Below are positions 62,651 through 64,000 of a DNA stretch of 64,000 bases, piece by piece; within the stretch, counting starts at the first letter, position 1; each line of letters opens with the position of its first letter. The position numbers and the translations under genes were made by a program. The notes under the pieces are model-generated. The model was not told the DNA's origin, searched no databases, and worked only from the letters and a program-made list of their open reading frames with translations. The stretch lies in assembly GCA_963700375.1 (NCBI GenBank), contig CAVOXF010000006.1, positions 766,686 to 830,685 of the forward strand, read 5' to 3'. This DNA is from JAHEEL01 sp963700375. GTDB lineage: Bacteria; Actinomycetota; Acidimicrobiia; Spongiisociales; UBA5794.

Positions 62651-62994
62651 CCATATCGGCATCCATGAGGGAGTGGGTCTTGTCAAGGGCGGAGTTGTCT
62701 GTCCCTGGCCTGGGTGTTGTAGCTATCGACGGTGAATGGTGTTGGTGGGCGGGGCCTGCTCCATACCCCTAGTTGTGGGGTGAGGCGGTTCGGTGCCTGG
62801 GCATCCATCCGCTCCGCACCCGCCGGGAGGCGGGTGGTGTGCGTGGAGCGTTGCGGCCACAGCGGTTTCGGCTGGGCTCAATCACATACTCGACCCGCAC
62901 CAGGTGGGGTCATGCCGATAGGCGAGCTCGCATCCGAACGCTGTGCCCGAACCGTTCACGCCGCCACCTCCTGGTCGAGGCAGCGGATATGTCC
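62651..62994. other. Gene-free stretch
   Basis: Right flank of the ISL3 derivative (palindrome half GGCATCCATGAGGG) followed by about 300 bases with no gene or repeat I recognise; may include the unseen end of the IS110 element. Confidence 0.35.
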
Positions 62995-63979
62995 GTCACG
63001 CAGCCCGTAGTAGACCAGTGTCAAGAGTCTGCGGGCTGCGGCGACTCTCGCGATCTTGTTTCCTCTCGTCTCAGCGATCCGCCGGTAGGCGTCGCGGATT
63101 GGTGGTCCGCCTCGGCTCCATCGCAACGGCCTCGACCGCTGCCCACCGCACCAGGGCGGAGCCTTGCTTCGTGATCGGGTCCCGCTTCACCGTCTCGTCG
63201 GGGACTTCTCGTGCCGGGGGGTCACCCCGACCCATGAGCACAGCTGCTTGGCCGACTTGAAGCGTGACACGTCACCGATCTCGGCTGTGAACACCGCAGC
63301 GACCACGGACCCGATACCGTCGATGCGTTGGATCTCCCGATACCCGACGTCGTCACGCAACCATCCGTGGATCTGGCGGTCGAGCCGGGTGACCTCACGG
63401 TCATCGTGGTCGATAAGGTGCCCCAGCGACACGATCCGGTCCTGATACGCCGCTGCGAGCTGCTGGTCGTCGAGCCACCGCGCCCCGGCAGGCCCCCCAC
63501 AACCCGGTGAGTTGCGGGATCACGCCTTCTTTGCCGAGTACGGCGTGGATCTGGGCCTTGAGCCCAGTACGGAGCTGCGACAGCTTCCGGCGATACCGCA
63601 CCAGCTCCCGCAACTCACGGAGCTCCGGTGGGGCGATCCACGCTTCGCGTAAAGCGACCCCATCCGCAGTAGATCCGCCAACAGGATCGCGTCGGTTTCG
63701 TCGTTCTTCACCCCGACGGTTCCGATACCCAGCCACCCCCAACGGGTGCGCCAGATGCACCGCGAAGCCGGCTGCAGCGAACAGGTCCGCGATCCAGTAC
63801 CAACCCCACGCCGCTTCGATCACGACGCCGCAGCCTTCACCGCCGACAGCGACAGCCTCAACGAACGTTCCCGGTTCGCGGTCGCTCACATTGACCGACG
63901 ACACCACCTGTCCGTCTTCGTCGAGCACCACAACCCGAGAACGTCTCCGATGGAGGTCAACACCCACGTAACGTGACAT
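62995..63979 (-). pseudogene. IS110-family transposase, multiply frameshifted
   Basis: From the ATG at 63979: RYVGVDLHRRRSRVVVLDED (first Asp of the DEDD RuvC-like domain), VIEAAWGWYWIADLFAAAGF (Glu), then in another frame KNDETDAILLADLLRMG (DxxD), back to LREAWIAPPELRELRELVRY and LRTGLKAQIHAVLGKEGVIP. A third frame gives IQRIDGIGSVVAAVFTAEIG, SAKQLCSWVGVTPRHEKSP (Transposase_20), and a fourth DETVKRDPITKQGSALVRWA. At least four frame changes, so it is dead. It runs to the right edge region; ends not located. Confidence 0.8.
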
Positions 63980-64000
63980 AAGGGCCTCCCTTCTCGAGGG

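Overview
The window is GC-rich, dense with GTG/TTG starts, ATGA gene overlaps and purine-rich ribosome binding sites, and it encodes families typical of mycothiol-producing Gram-positives (two DinB/MDMPI-type proteins). It also has Thr-rich-linker lipoproteins and FG-GAP-like secreted proteins. This points to an actinobacterium (Actinomycetota). The Thr-rich linkers and FG-GAP proteins make Acidimicrobiia my best guess, but that is inference.

Layout. 0.4-10.9 kb: a secreted FG-GAP-like protein, an MDMPI-like enzyme, a cupin gene divergent from a PadR regulator broken by a stop codon, a DUF1028 protein, and an XRE regulator divergent from an LRR protein/Sir2 deacylase pair. 11.4-22.6 kb: hydrolases, small membrane and zinc-ribbon proteins, a tocopherol-cyclase-like/SRPBCC pair, a TPR-LuxR regulator next to a flavin monooxygenase, a DinB protein and an ArsR regulator. 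23.1-29.3 kb: a tightly coupled two-component system, HtrA protease, MoxR ATPase, DUF58 and VWA cluster, in which the last two genes are frameshifted. 29.7-36.4 kb: a second two-component system with two ABC-2 transporters. 36.5-48.7 kb: an alpha/beta-hydrolase/adenylyl-cyclase fusion, small membrane proteins, lipoproteins, two DHFR-like reductases, a ClC channel and a VWA surface protein. 48.8-64 kb: an ISL3 element, a TetR-controlled ABC exporter, a second FG-GAP protein, an IS30 element, a deleted ISL3 derivative and a decayed IS110.

The most unusual signal is between the genes. A family of roughly 51-bp units, each with a GACGCTTC/GAAGCGTC hairpin, recurs singly or in short arrays from about 4.4 to 58 kb, and every copy I found points the same way on the + strand whatever the neighbouring genes do. 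A second family is a 26-bp palindrome (halves CCGCCCATATCGG and CACCTATGGGCGG). IS30, a full ISL3 and an ISL3 deletion derivative have all inserted into copies of this palindrome, and several other copies carry only an IS30 terminus.

Many genes carry a single frameshift or stop (PadR, DUF58, VWA, a membrane protein, an FG-GAP/TolB-like protein, two lipoprotein/membrane genes and all transposases). Either this region is decaying or the assembly has uncorrected indels; a 24-base poly-G run at 44.0 kb also raises the second possibility.
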